The position numbers and the translations under genes are program-made. Below, piece after piece: positions 54,409 through 62,211 of a DNA stretch of 64,000 bases. Under the pieces are notes generated by a model that worked only from the letters and a program-made list of their open reading frames with translations, ran no database searches and was not told the origin of the DNA. This DNA is from an archaeon (GTDB lineage Archaea > Thermoproteota > Nitrososphaeria > Nitrososphaerales > JACAEJ01). The number at the start of each line of letters is the position of its first letter. Position 1 is the first letter of the stretch. Location: positions 62,001 through 126,000 of the forward strand of contig JACGUK010000002.1 in assembly GCA_024256265.1 (NCBI GenBank). Direction: 5' to 3'.

Positions 54409-54615
54409 TTATATTGACAATTTTCTCTCATTTATTATAGTGAGTATCCTTGCTACTGCTCTCTTTATGGCTCGAATCTTTCCAGTCTCCTTCCTCAAAG
54501 TGCCTCTTGCTGATGCACTCTTTAGCTTGACCAACTCAGCCCTTAATTCGAATAGCTTGTCTTGAAGCTCCTCATCGTTTAATTTTCTTAATTCATCACT
54601 CTTGAGTTTCGGCAC
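54409..54615 (-). CDS. rpl29: Large-subunit ribosomal protein uL29
   Basis: This is about 68 residues, with LRKLNDEELQDKLFELRAEL and KLKSASARGTLRKETGKIRAIKRAVAR. The start is GTG 54615 or TTG 54618, both inside the 3' end of uS3 and just after a GGAGGAAGAGG stretch that serves as SD. It ends the uL22-uS3-uL29 block; the usual following genes are absent. Confidence 0.93.
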   Translation of the reverse strand: MPKLKSDELRKLNDEELQDKLFELRAELVKLKSASARGTLRKETGKIRAIKRAVARILTIINERKLSI

Positions 54616-55243
54616 CAACCTCTTCCTCCTTTTGAATACTCTCTTCAGGCTTCTTTTCTATTATTTCAACTTCAGGAGGTATAATTTCCTTTAAAGCTAT
54701 CCTTACCTTTATCCCATAGAGCCCCATCTTGAGCAGTAGGTGACTGGTAGCCTCTCTTACAGCCTTTAATGCAACCTCTCCGCTCTTAGGGACAATCCCT
54801 GCTCTATACTTCTCATGGTGTGACCTTTCACTTCTTAGCTTTCCAGAAATTATTATCTCTGTACCCATGGCGCCAGCGTTCATTATAGAATTTAAAGCCC
54901 AAAGAGCTGCTCTTCTGAAGGCTCCGCCTCTTATAACGCTCTGGGCTATTCTGTTGGACATGACCGTAGGGTTGAGCTCTGGGATTTCCACTTCTAAAAC
55001 TGAGATTTGAGGGTTCGGTAGACCAAACTTCTTTTCTATAATGGAGGTAAGGTCCTTAATGCCCATGCCACGCCTTCCTATAACTAAGCCAGGCCTTGTA
55101 ACGAAGATGGTTATTCTTGTTCCTATGGGTGTCTTAAGAATGTCTACTCCTCCATATCCTGCATTAGCCAACTCTTTTTGCAGAAATTCATCAAGCTCAG
55201 CATTCTTGGCGTAATTCTTCATAATATTCTTAATTGCTGACAT
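54596..55243 (-). CDS. rps3: Small-subunit ribosomal protein uS3
   Basis: This 215-residue archaeal uS3 has an N-terminal KH domain (RITIFVTRPGLVIGRRGMGI) and the C-terminal domain (GAMGTEIIISGKLRSERSHH). Its acidic tail is rich in glutamate. The ATG overlaps the TAA of uL22 by one base (TAATG), with GGAGGT just upstream. Confidence 0.96.
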   Translation of the reverse strand: MSAIKNIMKNYAKNAELDEFLQKELANAGYGGVDILKTPIGTRITIFVTRPGLVIGRRGMGIKDLTSIIEKKFGLPNPQISVLEVEIPELNPTVMSNRIAQSVIRGGAFRRAALWALNSIMNAGAMGTEIIISGKLRSERSHHEKYRAGIVPKSGEVALKAVREATSHLLLKMGLYGIKVRIALKEIIPPEVEIIEKKPEESIQKEEEVGAETQE

Positions 55244-55707
55244 TATAAGACCTCCTTTCCTACTATCTCTATATGCACCAAAGTATCAAAGCTTGGCGAA
55301 GAACGACCAAAAGCTCTAGGCACATATCTTTTAACCTTCATCCCCTTCATGGATGCAGCATGAATTATGATCATCTTCTCGGTATCTAATCCCTTAAACT
55401 CTGCATTGGCCTCAAGATTCTTGATGACCTTAAGTATTTCTTTTATAGCCTTTACAGGGTAGCCCCCTGCATAAAATTTGAATTGAGAACTTTTATGTGA
55501 CACTTCTTTCTTATACCTTTTAAAAGGTACTGCTTGTTTCTTATCCATCACATCCTCCAAAAACTTTTTAGCCTTAGCTATACTCATGCCCTTTATGACT
55601 GCACAAATTTCTCTAGCTGCCTTTGGAGAGATATCTACCTCTCTCCCACTCGCTCTCACCTGTGTGAGTGGGTCATAACCCACAAAGCTATACTTGGATT
55701 CAGGCAA
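55243..55707 (-). CDS. rpl22: Large-subunit ribosomal protein uL22
   Basis: This 154-residue archaeal uL22 has the start KYSFVGYDPLTQVRASGRE and the C-terminal hairpin IIHAASMKGMKVKRYVPRAFGR that reaches into the exit tunnel. It is the first gene of the detached block. The start ATG (55707) has a divergent regulator gene 83 bases away. Confidence 0.96.
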   Translation of the reverse strand: MPESKYSFVGYDPLTQVRASGREVDISPKAAREICAVIKGMSIAKAKKFLEDVMDKKQAVPFKRYKKEVSHKSSQFKFYAGGYPVKAIKEILKVIKNLEANAEFKGLDTEKMIIIHAASMKGMKVKRYVPRAFGRSSPSFDTLVHIEIVGKEVL

Positions 55708-55790
55708 GGATTTTTAACCTATTTAGGTTGAGCCGTATATCATATAAGATAAATACTTTTGCCTTAAAACCTCTCTAAAGAAAGAGCACA

Positions 55791-56549
55791 TTGAAGAATA
55801 GCGAGCTCTCCGATATTACAGCCAGCCCCGCAAGGGTTAGAATCCTTGAGATAATAGGGGGGAAGGGGAGCGTAAGCTTCACAGAGATAAAACGTGAGAC
55901 AGGATTAAGCACAGGCTCCATCTACTACCATCTTAGCTATCTAAAGGATTATGTGGCAAGAGATGCCAATAGGAGATATATCTTAACTGAGAAAGGTAGG
56001 CGCTTATCGGAGAAGCTGGGTATGAAGCCTTTGATAAAGGAGAAAAGTAGTCTTGCTCTAAAATCTCTCTCGATCATCACCTTTTCACCCATCTTCAAGC
56101 GTGCAACATACTCAAAGTGGAGTTGTATAATCGTAACTATATTAGCCCTGACTTTTGGCTCAATTGCAAACCTATATTCAAGTTCAAATCAGTTTCTACT
56201 CTCAGTACCAAGCAATGGAATCATGAACCCATTGATATCTACAATTATGACTGGATGGCTATTGACTTTCATCCTTGCTGAATTATGCTCATTAATCACA
56301 ACAAGAATGAAGACTGGAGGTGAATTGGAGCTTGTTACTACTATAGCTTTAAGCTTTATTCCTCTCCACATTTATTCATACATCTCATATCTTCAATTTT
56401 CAAATATCATTCTCATTCCTATGCAGATATGGAGTGCTATACTTCTTGCAGGAGGATTGAACATATCTAAAGGAGTTAAGTTAACCTATTCATTTATCTT
56501 CAGCCTTATAGTACTTTATCTATCAATTTACATATGGTTGAGCATATGA
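55791..56549 (+). CDS. Membrane-anchored winged-helix regulator (Yip1-like membrane domain)
   Basis: This is a 252-residue protein. Residues 1-75 form an ArsR-like winged helix (ARVRILEIIGGKGSVSFTEI, STGSIYYHLSYLKDY, YILTEKGRR). About five hydrophobic segments follow (residues about 105-125, 145-170, 185-205, 210-225, 230-250), the last four resembling a Yip1-type domain with GGELELVTTIALSFIP. It could sense the membrane and bind DNA. The start is TTG 55791. It diverges from uL22. Confidence 0.75.
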   Translation: MKNSELSDITASPARVRILEIIGGKGSVSFTEIKRETGLSTGSIYYHLSYLKDYVARDANRRYILTEKGRRLSEKLGMKPLIKEKSSLALKSLSIITFSPIFKRATYSKWSCIIVTILALTFGSIANLYSSSNQFLLSVPSNGIMNPLISTIMTGWLLTFILAELCSLITTRMKTGGELELVTTIALSFIPLHIYSYISYLQFSNIILIPMQIWSAILLAGGLNISKGVKLTYSFIFSLIVLYLSIYIWLSI

Positions 56550-56706
56550 TAGATACAAGGTTTTAATTTTTGGTTACTGTTACATTAAAATCAAGCCTTT
56601 CGGACTAAAGGTTAAAGCCATTGAATTCTTGCCCATGCTGGTCCAAAAAAGCAACTAGTTACATTTAATAATACACATAATCATCTAATAAATTACCTTG
56701 CAGACC

Positions 56707-56904
56707 ATGAAGTATCATGTAATTTTAAAGAAGCAAAGAGGAGGATACGTTGTCAAGTGCTTAGAATTACAAGGATGCATGAGTGAAGGCAAGACGAAGG
56801 AAGAAGCTTTGAAGAATATCAAAGAGGCTATAGAAGGCTATTTAGAAGCGTTCCCAGAAGAGAAGTTAAAGGTAAAGAGAGAAGTGATCGAAGTTTCCAT
56901 TTAA
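56707..56904 (+). CDS. hicB: HicB-family antitoxin
   Basis: The 65-residue HicB-like protein starts MKYHVILKKQRGGYVVKCLE and has CMSEGKTKEEALKNIKEAIEGYL. The partly degraded RNase-H-like fold binds the HicA toxin. I prefer the ATG at 56707 over TTG 56698. The stop TAA at 56902-56904 is followed at once by the HicA coding region. Confidence 0.9.
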   Translation: MKYHVILKKQRGGYVVKCLELQGCMSEGKTKEEALKNIKEAIEGYLEAFPEEKLKVKREVIEVSI

Positions 56905-56944
56905 GAAGCTTCCATCACTATCTTGGCGTGAAGTTATCAAAGCA

Positions 56945-57130
56945 TTGGGCAAGGCAGGTTTCAGAGTTGTGCATCAGAAAGGAAGCCATATCTACTTAGC
57001 AGATCAAAATAAGAAGCATAAGGTAACAGTTCCAAGGCACGATCCTATTGGTAAAGGATTGCTCATGGAGATAATAGCTGAAGCTGGCTTGACTAGAGAG
57101 GAGTTCCTTAATTTGTTAGAAAGGGTCTAG
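56945..57130 (+). CDS. hicA: HicA-family toxin (start codon doubtful)
   Basis: The 61-residue product has the double-stranded RNA-binding-like HicA pattern GFRVVHQKGSHIYL (catalytic His in GSH), PRHDPIGKGLLMEIIAEAGL. The TTG at 56945 is only the first canonical start. In-frame HicA homology (KKLPSLSWREVIKAL) begins 14 codons upstream at 56903, where the usual ATG appears as AAG. Either the start was lost, or translation begins at a non-standard codon. The product from 56945 would lack helix 1. Confidence 0.8.
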   Translation: MGKAGFRVVHQKGSHIYLADQNKKHKVTVPRHDPIGKGLLMEIIAEAGLTREEFLNLLERV

Positions 57131-57162
57131 TCTAGGAATATATCTGCTCAGAAATAGCGAAT

Positions 57163-57999
57163 TTACTCGTCTATATTACTTGTAAAAATTCTCTTTATAG
57201 GCTTATAAACCTCCTCCAAAGGCCACTTCAAGTCTAAGCCTGCATAATTGAGGCGAGCTAATGCTGTATTATAAGGATCTATGATTTCTTCTTCTAATTC
57301 AAATAATAGTTTAGGATTTATCTCTAATAGCTTTAGCATTAATTCTTTCCTTTCACTTTGGCTCATTATCCTTGGGTCAGCACTCATAGCAGCAACATGA
57401 AAGCTTACTCCAAAATCCAAAAGGTTCTTTATGGCATTAAAAGGAATTTCAAAGCTCTCCTTTAATGCTCCTGTCTTCTTTTCGAAGGCTTCTGGGTTGC
57501 CAGCTTTTAAAGAAACTCTTACATGAACCTTTTTAAATTTTGATATATCTCTAACGTAGCTCTTATCAATGCCAAAAAGTATGCCATTAGTTTCTAAGAT
57601 GAAAAGTTTAAAATCTGAATCTTCAACGTATTCTAGTAACTTTATAAGGTGCTCTCTTCCTAAAGTGGGTTCAGAGTTGGAAATCCTTATTTTGTTAACC
57701 TTTGCTTTATGAGCAACATCTCTTAGCCTATTAAATACATCTTCAGAAGAGTAAAAATTTCCAAACCTTTCAGGGAAGTCTCTGCTCCAATCAACCCAGC
57801 AGAAAACACATCTTAAGCAACAACCACAAGCATAGCCTGTTGCTATACCTCCATAAACTCCAGTTACATAGAAGCTTGTGTACTTGCGCTCCTCACCCAT
57901 TGGACCTTTTCTACATACTATCATTTCAGTCTTCTTCGCTAGTTCAACAGGATCAAAGGGTTTGAAGTCTTTGGTAACGTATCTTGGATAGCTTTCCAT
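57163..57999 (-). CDS. Radical SAM protein
   Basis: This is a 278-residue protein with CGCCLRCVFC (containing the C-x3-C-x2-C radical SAM cluster motif) near residue 57. ISNSEPTLGREHLIKLLEYV holds the glycine/glutamate SAM-binding element (as SEPT, an NSEPT variant of GGEP). The rest is a TIM-barrel-like pattern. The target is not known; it may modify a protein or tRNA. It is convergent with the HicAB operon. Confidence 0.85.
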   Translation of the reverse strand: MESYPRYVTKDFKPFDPVELAKKTEMIVCRKGPMGEERKYTSFYVTGVYGGIATGYACGCCLRCVFCWVDWSRDFPERFGNFYSSEDVFNRLRDVAHKAKVNKIRISNSEPTLGREHLIKLLEYVEDSDFKLFILETNGILFGIDKSYVRDISKFKKVHVRVSLKAGNPEAFEKKTGALKESFEIPFNAIKNLLDFGVSFHVAAMSADPRIMSQSERKELMLKLLEINPKLLFELEEEIIDPYNTALARLNYAGLDLKWPLEEVYKPIKRIFTSNIDE

Positions 58000-58099
58000 T
58001 ATAATGATGGTATAAAAAGTTCCTCATATCTTTTCTCCATCTTTATAGTGAAAAAGTATTTCTTGTTTGGAAAATACTATAATAAAGGAGGTAAGATGA

Positions 58100-58510
58100 T
58101 TGAAGGTCTTTTTTGATGAAATAAATGTTTCAACAAAGAGCAGAAAAGAGTTGATAGAAATAAGCAACTATATTGAAGATCATGTAAGAAAAAGTAACAT
58201 AAAGAATGGCTTCTGCTTAGCCTATGCCTTACATTCAACTGTAGCCATAATAATAAATGAGCATGAGATAGGTTTGATGCAAGATATAATAAACAAAATC
58301 GAGAAGGATTTTCCTAAAGGCATAGGATGGCTCCATGATAGAGTTGATGATAACGCTGATGCTCATTTAGCCTCAACATTTATTGGACCATCAAGAATAT
58401 TCCCAATTAAGGATGGAAGATTAGTTAGAGGGACTTGGCAGAACATTTTCCTATTAGAGCTCGATGGACCAAGAAATAGAAGGATCGTATTAGAAGCATT
58501 AGGTGAATGA
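58100..58510 (+). CDS. YjbQ/UPF0047 family protein
   Basis: This is a 136-residue YjbQ-type protein: HSTVAIIINEHEIGLMQDI, HDRVDDNADAHLASTFIGPS and the final GTWQNIFLLELDGPRNRRIV. Family members bind a metal ion and may hydrolyse or make thiamine phosphate; the role is unproven. The start is TTG 58100 with AAAGGAGGT 8-9 bases upstream, the strongest SD in this area. Confidence 0.92.
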   Translation: MKVFFDEINVSTKSRKELIEISNYIEDHVRKSNIKNGFCLAYALHSTVAIIINEHEIGLMQDIINKIEKDFPKGIGWLHDRVDDNADAHLASTFIGPSRIFPIKDGRLVRGTWQNIFLLELDGPRNRRIVLEALGE

Positions 58511-58573
58511 AGCATATGAGATACTCTATTGAGACTATGACTCATTAGTGTTATTTCCGTAAAGATGGTTGGT

Positions 58574-58942
58574 TCAGCAACTTCCCTTCTTGAACTTCTT
58601 CTCCTTCAGTATATGAAGAGCATCCTTGCAGGCGGCAATGGCAGGGGCTCCTCCTCCAACTGCTACAACCCTTATAGCCTCCAATATTTCAGCTTCTGTT
58701 GCACCCTTATTGTAAGCACCCCTCATTGCTGAGATGACACACTCCTCACAGTGCCTCTGTGCACCCATAGCCATTATCATGAGCATCTTTATCTTTGATG
58801 GCAACGCACCATCTTCCTGTATTGTGAAGTCACAGAATTTGTAGAATTCTGCCATCTTTGGATCTAGCTCTGATATAACACTCATGATCTCTGGAGTGAA
58901 ACCCATTTTCTTCTTAAATCTACTCAGTATCTCCTTAGACAT
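58574..58942 (-). CDS. Carboxymuconolactone decarboxylase/AhpD-like protein
   Basis: This 122-residue helical protein has the redox pair CEECVISAMRGAYNKGATEAE (C-x2-C then H-less variant) of the AhpD-like family. It may act as a peroxide-reducing or lactone-related enzyme. The active-site histidine usually 3 residues after the second Cys is replaced by Ser/Ala, so the activity is uncertain. Confidence 0.88.
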   Translation of the reverse strand: MSKEILSRFKKKMGFTPEIMSVISELDPKMAEFYKFCDFTIQEDGALPSKIKMLMIMAMGAQRHCEECVISAMRGAYNKGATEAEILEAIRVVAVGGGAPAIAACKDALHILKEKKFKKGSC

Positions 58943-59026
58943 TGATCATCGTACACATAATGTTTAAGAAATTCTATAAGCCTATCGGTTTTTAACATCG
59001 CTTTTCACTCGTTTCCCTTTTCAAGA

Positions 59027-59383
59027 TTAAAGCAGGTATCCTCCTTCTGGTCCCACAACCTCCAGCTTTCCAGTAACAGGATTTGGTTTTAGACCTAGGG
59101 TTTCAAGAGCATAAGTTCCCATTATGGGCGTAGGTACGTCTAACTCAGCCACAAAGGCAGGCCCCTTCCTGCCTTTAGCCTCGACTTCAGCCAAATAAAG
59201 CCTCGCCTTAACCTTTCTCTTATCTGCAAGTGTCAACTCTACTTCAAAAGGCGTTTCATGAAGACCAGCCTCAGAAATGGTCTTCGAATCCATGACTACA
59301 TAGGCTGAACCAGTGTCCACTAATGCTCTTATCTTCCTCGAAACCTGACCTCTAATTACCAGATCAACGTATGTGTAGCCCAG
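59027..59383 (-). CDS. Clan AA aspartic-protease-like protein (CTG start suspected)
   Basis: The catalytic motif is VDTGSAYVV, near the N-terminus of a retropepsin-like fold, and GLKPNPVTGKLEVV completes the second half. The frame opened by the GTG of V-D-T-G would start inside the active site and cannot be right. Upstream in-frame codons give LGYTYVDLVIRGQVSRKIRA, the usual start of this family, back to a CTG at 59383. No ATG, GTG or TTG is available there, so a CTG start or a lost start is likely. About 118 residues. Confidence 0.7.
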   Translation of the reverse strand: MGYTYVDLVIRGQVSRKIRALVDTGSAYVVMDSKTISEAGLHETPFEVELTLADKRKVKARLYLAEVEAKGRKGPAFVAELDVPTPIMGTYALETLGLKPNPVTGKLEVVGPEGGYLL

Positions 59384-59463
59384 CTTAACTCAACTCTAAA
59401 CAAAATCAAGGCTCTTAACTTATATCCTTAGCGTTTATGTGAGTGTATCCAATAAAAAATTTG

Positions 59464-59520
59464 GACGCTGCGGGTGGGACTTGAACTCACAATCCCCGAA
59501 GGGGAACGGCTTAGCAAGCC
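59464..59520 (-). repeat. Partial copy of tRNA-Ser (anticodon stem to 3' end), likely att scar
   Basis: These 57 bases match 60601-60657 at 54 positions, in the same orientation. They contain the part of tRNA-Ser(GCT) from the anticodon stem through the T arm and acceptor 3' strand. The 5' half is missing, so no tRNA can form. It lies downstream of the 3' end of the intact gene, as expected of integration into the tRNA. Confidence 0.8.
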
Positions 59521-59689
59521 AAGATGAGATGTTGAAGGATGCTCATCGATCATAGGCAGAATTGTTGTAGCTAGCATTTTGACTTTTTCCTTATTATGCT
59601 CTCTATTTTGTACCTATGAGCTTGGTGATACGCTTATTAGCTTGTGTACAAGTTATATAATTGGTGAACAGAATTTGCCTGAGAAAACT

Positions 59690-59989
59690 ATGTCTGCAAG
59701 GTTTGACGATGAACTCTATGAGAAGATTTTGGAGTATGCAAAAGAGAAAGGCATGCCTAAAACGAGGGCGCTGAGGGAGTTGACGAAGGAAGGGGTAAGG
59801 AAGTGGAGATTGACAAAGGCTCTAGCCCTTTATAGAGAAGGAAAAGTAACGTTGTGGAAGGCATCACGTATGGCAGGGGTTCCCCTTTCAAGAATGGTTG
59901 AGATCGCTTCATCCAAGAAAATCCCTGTACACTTCTCAACGGAGGATTTGGAAAGGGACTTCAAGAGCGTATTCAGTGAAACTTTTTGA
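59690..59989 (+). CDS. UPF0175-type antitoxin with N-terminal ribbon-helix-helix
   Basis: From ATG 59690 the product (99 residues) starts MSARFDDELYEKILEYAKEK (ribbon-helix-helix, DNA binding). It continues with ALYREGKVTLWKASRMAGVP and SKKIPVHFSTEDLERDF, the UPF0175 domain that neutralises toxins. A TATA-like box at about 59653-59662 fits this start; a TTG at 59675 is possible. The stop overlaps the toxin start by 4 bases (TTGA). Confidence 0.88.
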   Translation: MSARFDDELYEKILEYAKEKGMPKTRALRELTKEGVRKWRLTKALALYREGKVTLWKASRMAGVPLSRMVEIASSKKIPVHFSTEDLERDFKSVFSETF

Positions 59990-60495
59990 ATGTAGTTCTT
60001 AATGCCGGCCCCCTTATTTATCTTGGAAAGAAGAGAAGAATTAATCTTCTGAAGGTGATGTTCGAAAAGATCATTATTCCTCCAGAGGTAGAGGAGGAGA
60101 TAATGAAACTCAATGAGAGCCCTGAGGCTATACAGTTGAGGGATGCTATTCAAGAAGGATGGATGGCAGTGGAGCAACCTTCCGAAAACAAGGTGAGGCA
60201 AATCGCAAAGTTGTTCCCTGAGATAGACGAAGGAGAAGCAGCTGTAATAGCGTTAGCACTTGAACGACAAGAGAAAAACGTCATGATCGACGATGCTGAA
60301 GCAAGAATAGCCGCTGAATACTTTAAACTAAAGGTTCATGGCACTTTATACGTAATACTGGAAGCGTATAAGCGCAACATTTTAAAATCTAAGACAGAGG
60401 TGAAGAGCATCGTGAACAACATGCTAAGAAGAGGCTTTTACCTCTCCACCGAAGTCTATGCAAGGTTCCTTTTTCTATTAGACAAACTCGAATAA
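59986..60495 (+). CDS. PIN-like toxin of the DUF3368 family
   Basis: This is a 169-residue PIN-fold protein: NVVLNAGPLIYLGKKRRINL at the start, EIDEGEAAVIALALE and MIDDAEARIAAEYF in the centre and end. Such proteins cleave RNA with four acidic residues. The first acidic residue of the usual motif is Asn6 here, while the EGEA and DD residues are kept, so activity may be reduced. The start is TTG 59986. Paired with the UPF0175 gene as a type II toxin-antitoxin system. Confidence 0.85.
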   Translation: MNVVLNAGPLIYLGKKRRINLLKVMFEKIIIPPEVEEEIMKLNESPEAIQLRDAIQEGWMAVEQPSENKVRQIAKLFPEIDEGEAAVIALALERQEKNVMIDDAEARIAAEYFKLKVHGTLYVILEAYKRNILKSKTEVKSIVNNMLRRGFYLSTEVYARFLFLLDKLE

Positions 60496-60602
60496 ATCGT
60501 TGTGTTCAAATTATCAACTAATTTACACGAATAAGGGATAGTGAGAACGGAGAAAGCTCCACGCTTTAGCGGAGAATGTCAATATTAGCAGTAAGATTTA
60601 GA

Positions 60603-60686
60603 CGCTGCGGGTGGGACTTGAACCCACGATCCCCAAAGGGGAACGGCTTAGCAAGCCGTCGCCTTACCTAGCTTGGCTACCGCAGC
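60603..60686 (-). tRNA. tRNA-Ser (anticodon GCT)
   Basis: On the minus strand: acceptor GCTGCGG/CCGCAGC with G73 as usual for Ser, D stem GCC/GGC, anticodon stem ACGGC/GCCGT with TTGCTAA (GCT). It has the long variable arm TCCCCTTTGGGGA typical of Ser, and T stem GTGGG/CCCAC with TTCAAGT. Length 84, no intron. A TATA-like box lies at about 60702-60716, giving a start at 60686. Confidence 0.95.
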
Positions 60687-60733
60687 ACTATAAAATTTAT
60701 TATGGGATTATTTAATATTTTTATCTTAATCAT

Positions 60734-61052
60734 GCGGCGATAGTTCCGATCAGATTTCACACACTGATCAAGCCCCATCTCCAGTCTGCTGAGTCCATCA
60801 CGTAGACGTGGCAGCGTAGCCACCCTGCCTTAGGGTTGCTCCCTCCCGGACCTCGCCCAGTTCAACAGTTGAAGGTCAATCTCCTTCCTTCGAAGGAGTT
60901 GCCTCTTGTAACCACCCACCACGGCGTGATTTCATTCCTGCGTAACTGGCAGGTATCTCAATCAGCATGCTTTACCTATCGGTTACTGGCCCCTGCGTAT
61001 AGCCGTTTTCAGGATGGGAGACGGCTATCCTCCCAGCCCTACCTATCGCCGC
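60734..61052 (-). ncRNA. Signal recognition particle (7S) RNA
   Basis: The GC-rich 319-base stretch has complementary ends (GCGGCGATAG with CTATCGCCGC), as archaeal SRP RNA has. The minus strand contains GAGGTCCGGGAGGGAGCAAC, the helix 8 region with a GGAG/GCA-type tetraloop that binds SRP54, close to the known consensus of E. coli 4.5S RNA. Length is in the archaeal range. Its promoter lies inside the 3' end of the adjacent gene. Confidence 0.93.
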
Positions 61053-61059
61053 AAATTTA

Positions 61060-61992
61060 CTATTGATGATTTTCATATATAATGTTTCTTTTTATCATCT
61101 CTAAAATCTTACATACAGAGCATAAATCGCTAGAAGAAGGAAAATTACATGATTTACATATCTTTAGCTCTCTCTCATCTATAATTAATTTTTGTGAAAT
61201 ATTTATGGCAGAATTTAAAGTGCTATATTTTATTCCAGGATGCTCCTCTTCTAAAGCATTCATCATAGACCTTATCTCTGATCTAATCCCTTCACTCATG
61301 TATGGGCAAGTTACAGTCTGAAACGGAGTATCATTAAGAAAAGCGTACATAGCTATCTCCTTTTCATAAATCTCCATTAAAGGTTTTATCCTTCTTACAA
61401 AGAACTCACTCCTTGGCTTTATTATTGGATCAAGCCATCTTATCCTATCTATATCGCCATTTAGCAAGTTTATTATAAAGGTTTGAAGAATATCATCAAG
61501 GTTATGAGCAGTGGCTATGACATTTACCTTTAACTCTTTAGCAGCAATGTCTAAGGCTCTTCTCCTCAAAATTCCACAGATAGAGCAGGCTGATACCTTA
61601 CTTTTTCTAAGCTTAATGGCATTATCTAAGCTGAATCCATAAAGCTCTTTAAATGAAAATACATGATGAGGTATATCAAGCTCTTCAGTCAAATTTTTAC
61701 ATATCTCAATAGCCTCTTCACGATAACCAGAAATTCCCTCATCTATAGTTATGGCAAAAATCTTTGATGCATGAGGCTTACACAATTTATTGAGTATTCT
61801 TAGCAATGTTAGGCTATCCTTTCCACCTGAAACTGCTACACCTATGGCATCGCCATGCTTTAAGAGATCATATTTAGATATAGTTCTCTTCACCTTCTCT
61901 ACAATAGATGAGCAGAAGCACAAGCTACAAAGTTTCTCACCAGAATAGGCTCTATGGTATATGGCACTATTTCCACACTTAATGCATTTCAT
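61060..61992 (-). CDS. tRNA 2-thiolation ATP pyrophosphatase (TtuA/NcsA type)
   Basis: This is a 310-residue adenylase of the TtcA/TtuA/Ctu1 family (TIGR00269). An N-terminal zinc pair (CIKCG ... CSLCF), the PP-loop SGGKDSLTLLRIL and the CSICGILRRRALDIAAKEL cluster-binding region are visible. A C-terminal zinc pair follows (CKSCNFPSSSDLCSVC). It thiolates a uridine in tRNA with a ubiquitin-like or cysteine-desulfurase sulfur source. The start is ATG 61992, with TTG 62001 as an alternative. Confidence 0.93.
   Translation of the reverse strand: MKCIKCGNSAIYHRAYSGEKLCSLCFCSSIVEKVKRTISKYDLLKHGDAIGVAVSGGKDSLTLLRILNKLCKPHASKIFAITIDEGISGYREEAIEICKNLTEELDIPHHVFSFKELYGFSLDNAIKLRKSKVSACSICGILRRRALDIAAKELKVNVIATAHNLDDILQTFIINLLNGDIDRIRWLDPIIKPRSEFFVRRIKPLMEIYEKEIAMYAFLNDTPFQTVTCPYMSEGIRSEIRSMMNALEEEHPGIKYSTLNSAINISQKLIIDERELKICKSCNFPSSSDLCSVCKILEMIKRNIIYENHQ
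61075..61082 (-). promoter_or_regulatory. TATA box of SRP RNA, inside the end of the thiolation gene
   Basis: The minus strand reads TTATATAT. Its centre is 26 bases from position 61052, the first base of SRP RNA, so the RNA start is set by this box. It overlaps the last codons of the upstream gene on the same strand. Confidence 0.55.
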
Positions 61993-62114
61993 ATATGGCA
62001 AAGTTAGATTTTTCTCCTATGATAATTAGCATTAAACTAAACTTACTTATGGGATTTTCCAAGTTAAATTAATTATCCTTAGTTGCGACGGTAAGTAATG
62101 CTTTTTGATTTATA

Positions 62115-62134
62115 AGCCCTCGTTCTTGAGGGCT
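62115..62134 (+). repeat. Perfect 7-bp hairpin, possibly a transposon-end remnant
   Basis: AGCCCTC-GTTCTT-GAGGGCT pairs fully. It lies in the 62002-62211 space, which holds no gene. Short hairpins of this kind sit near the ends of IS200/IS605 elements, but no transposase is present, so this is only a possibility. Confidence 0.3.
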
Positions 62135-62211
62135 GTAATTATATACATTTCCACTTCTTGTTCTACGATAGCGTCATTTGTTCTATCTTGTTTGGTGTGA
62201 AAGATACCTTA

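Noticed and set aside
60836..61066. Reading frame of 76 codons
   Set aside because: It lies inside the SRP RNA and has no protein-like composition.
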